Shown here: in pieces, positions 59,080 to 59,263 of the stretch
Layout: every line of letters starts with the position of its first letter
Position numbering within the stretch: the first letter of the stretch is position 1
Position numbers and translations under genes: made by a program
The notes under the pieces: generated by a model
Told to the model about the DNA's origin: nothing
The model's input: the letters and a program-made list of their open reading frames with translations, nothing else
Database searches by the model: none
Origin: Actinomycetes bacterium
GTDB lineage: Bacteria; Actinomycetota; Thermoleophilia; Solirubrobacterales; Solirubrobacteraceae
Direction of reading: 5' to 3'
Assembly (NCBI GenBank): GCA_021784895.1
Contig: JAJYHG010000029.1
Coordinates: 1-59,263, forward strand
Length of the DNA stretch: 59,263 bases

Positions 59080-59263
59080 ATGCCCGTCGGAGGTCAAAAG
59101 CAGCTGCCGATCGTCAAGGAACTCGCTTCGGCGGTAGTGGACGGGGTGGAGCTCACCGCCGACTGGAACCGTCAGTTCGAGATGCGGGTGATCGAGGAGT
59201 ATGAGTCCTCGCCGCTGTTCGAGCTCGCCGCGCTCAGCGAGGCTGAGTCGATTGAGTGGTGTT
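59080..59263 (+). CDS. Start of hdrC2-like gene, 3' truncated by window edge
   Basis: 61 codons from ATG 59080, preceded by CAGGAGG at good spacing. It reads MPVGGQKQLPIVKELAS and ends EAESIEWC at the window boundary; this Cys could begin a ferredoxin-type cluster. From the conserved order hdrC1-B1-A-hyp-C2-B2 it should be hdrC2, but the visible part carries no diagnostic motif, so this is positional inference. Confidence 0.6.
   Translation, partial: MPVGGQKQLPIVKELASAVVDGVELTADWNRQFEMRVIEEYESSPLFELAALSEAESIEWC

Overview
The window is chromosomal DNA of a very GC-rich bacterium, most likely an actinobacterium. GTG and TTG starts are frequent, genes are packed by 4-base ATGA/GTGA overlaps, and terminators are GC hairpins without U-tracts. 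It carries a GAAC-N4-GTTC LexA box of the Gram-positive type, an RskA-type sigma/anti-sigma pair and paired CeoB/CeoC-like TrkA proteins. A deep-branching class such as Thermoleophilia would fit, but that placement is inference; no rRNA is present.

Layout. 1-6.4 kb: 3' part of prmA, ndh (NDH-2), phoH-ybeY-era and a TPR-like diguanylate cyclase. 6.3-13.5 kb: an uninterrupted hisIE-trpEGDCFBA operon. 13.5-16.2 kb: a tiny membrane protein and two tandem ligand-binding lipoproteins without an ABC transporter. 16.2-22.7 kb: polA, a divergent geranylgeranyl-reductase-like flavoprotein, rpsA, coaE and a lytic transglycosylase. 22.7-26.3 kb: a decayed island with a frameshifted AAA ATPase, an ISKra4-type transposase fragment and an FkbM methyltransferase with a frameshift plus an in-frame stop. 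26.3-33.2 kb: a secreted beta-propeller-like protein, uvrB, uvrA (LexA box) and a hexapeptide acyltransferase. 33.2-36.5 kb, minus strand: a DUF2520 protein, panC, panB and a DUF47/PhoU-like protein. 36.5-44.9 kb: family 4 UDG; tsaE-tsaB-rimI-tsaD-glutaredoxin; rex-ybdK-DUF1844; two trkA genes; ECF sigma and anti-sigma.

45-51.9 kb is a candidate photo-oxidative-stress and lipid-modification cluster. A MerR-DICT regulator heads a COG2907 flavoprotein, a DUF1365 protein and a Cfa-type methyltransferase. A class I photolyase converges on it, and a TIGR01777/SRPBCC pair diverges from it. 51.9-53.4 kb holds tRNA-Gln(CTG), an isolated Flp pilin, an enoyl-CoA hydratase homologue and a small secreted protein.

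53.5 kb to the end is the most notable region: a sulfur-oxidising heterodisulfide-reductase-like (sHdr) locus. arsR-dsrE2 diverges from tusA-dsrE-hdrC1-hdrB1-hdrA-hyp-hdrC2 (the last cut by the window edge). A perfect 10-4-10 palindrome overlaps a TTGACA -35 box in the intergenic region, suggesting ArsR control of cytoplasmic sulfane-sulfur oxidation.

Across the window, first genes of transcription units repeatedly show a TAnnnT hexamer 6-12 bases before the start codon. This implies that leaderless mRNAs are common here, and it was used to choose several starts.
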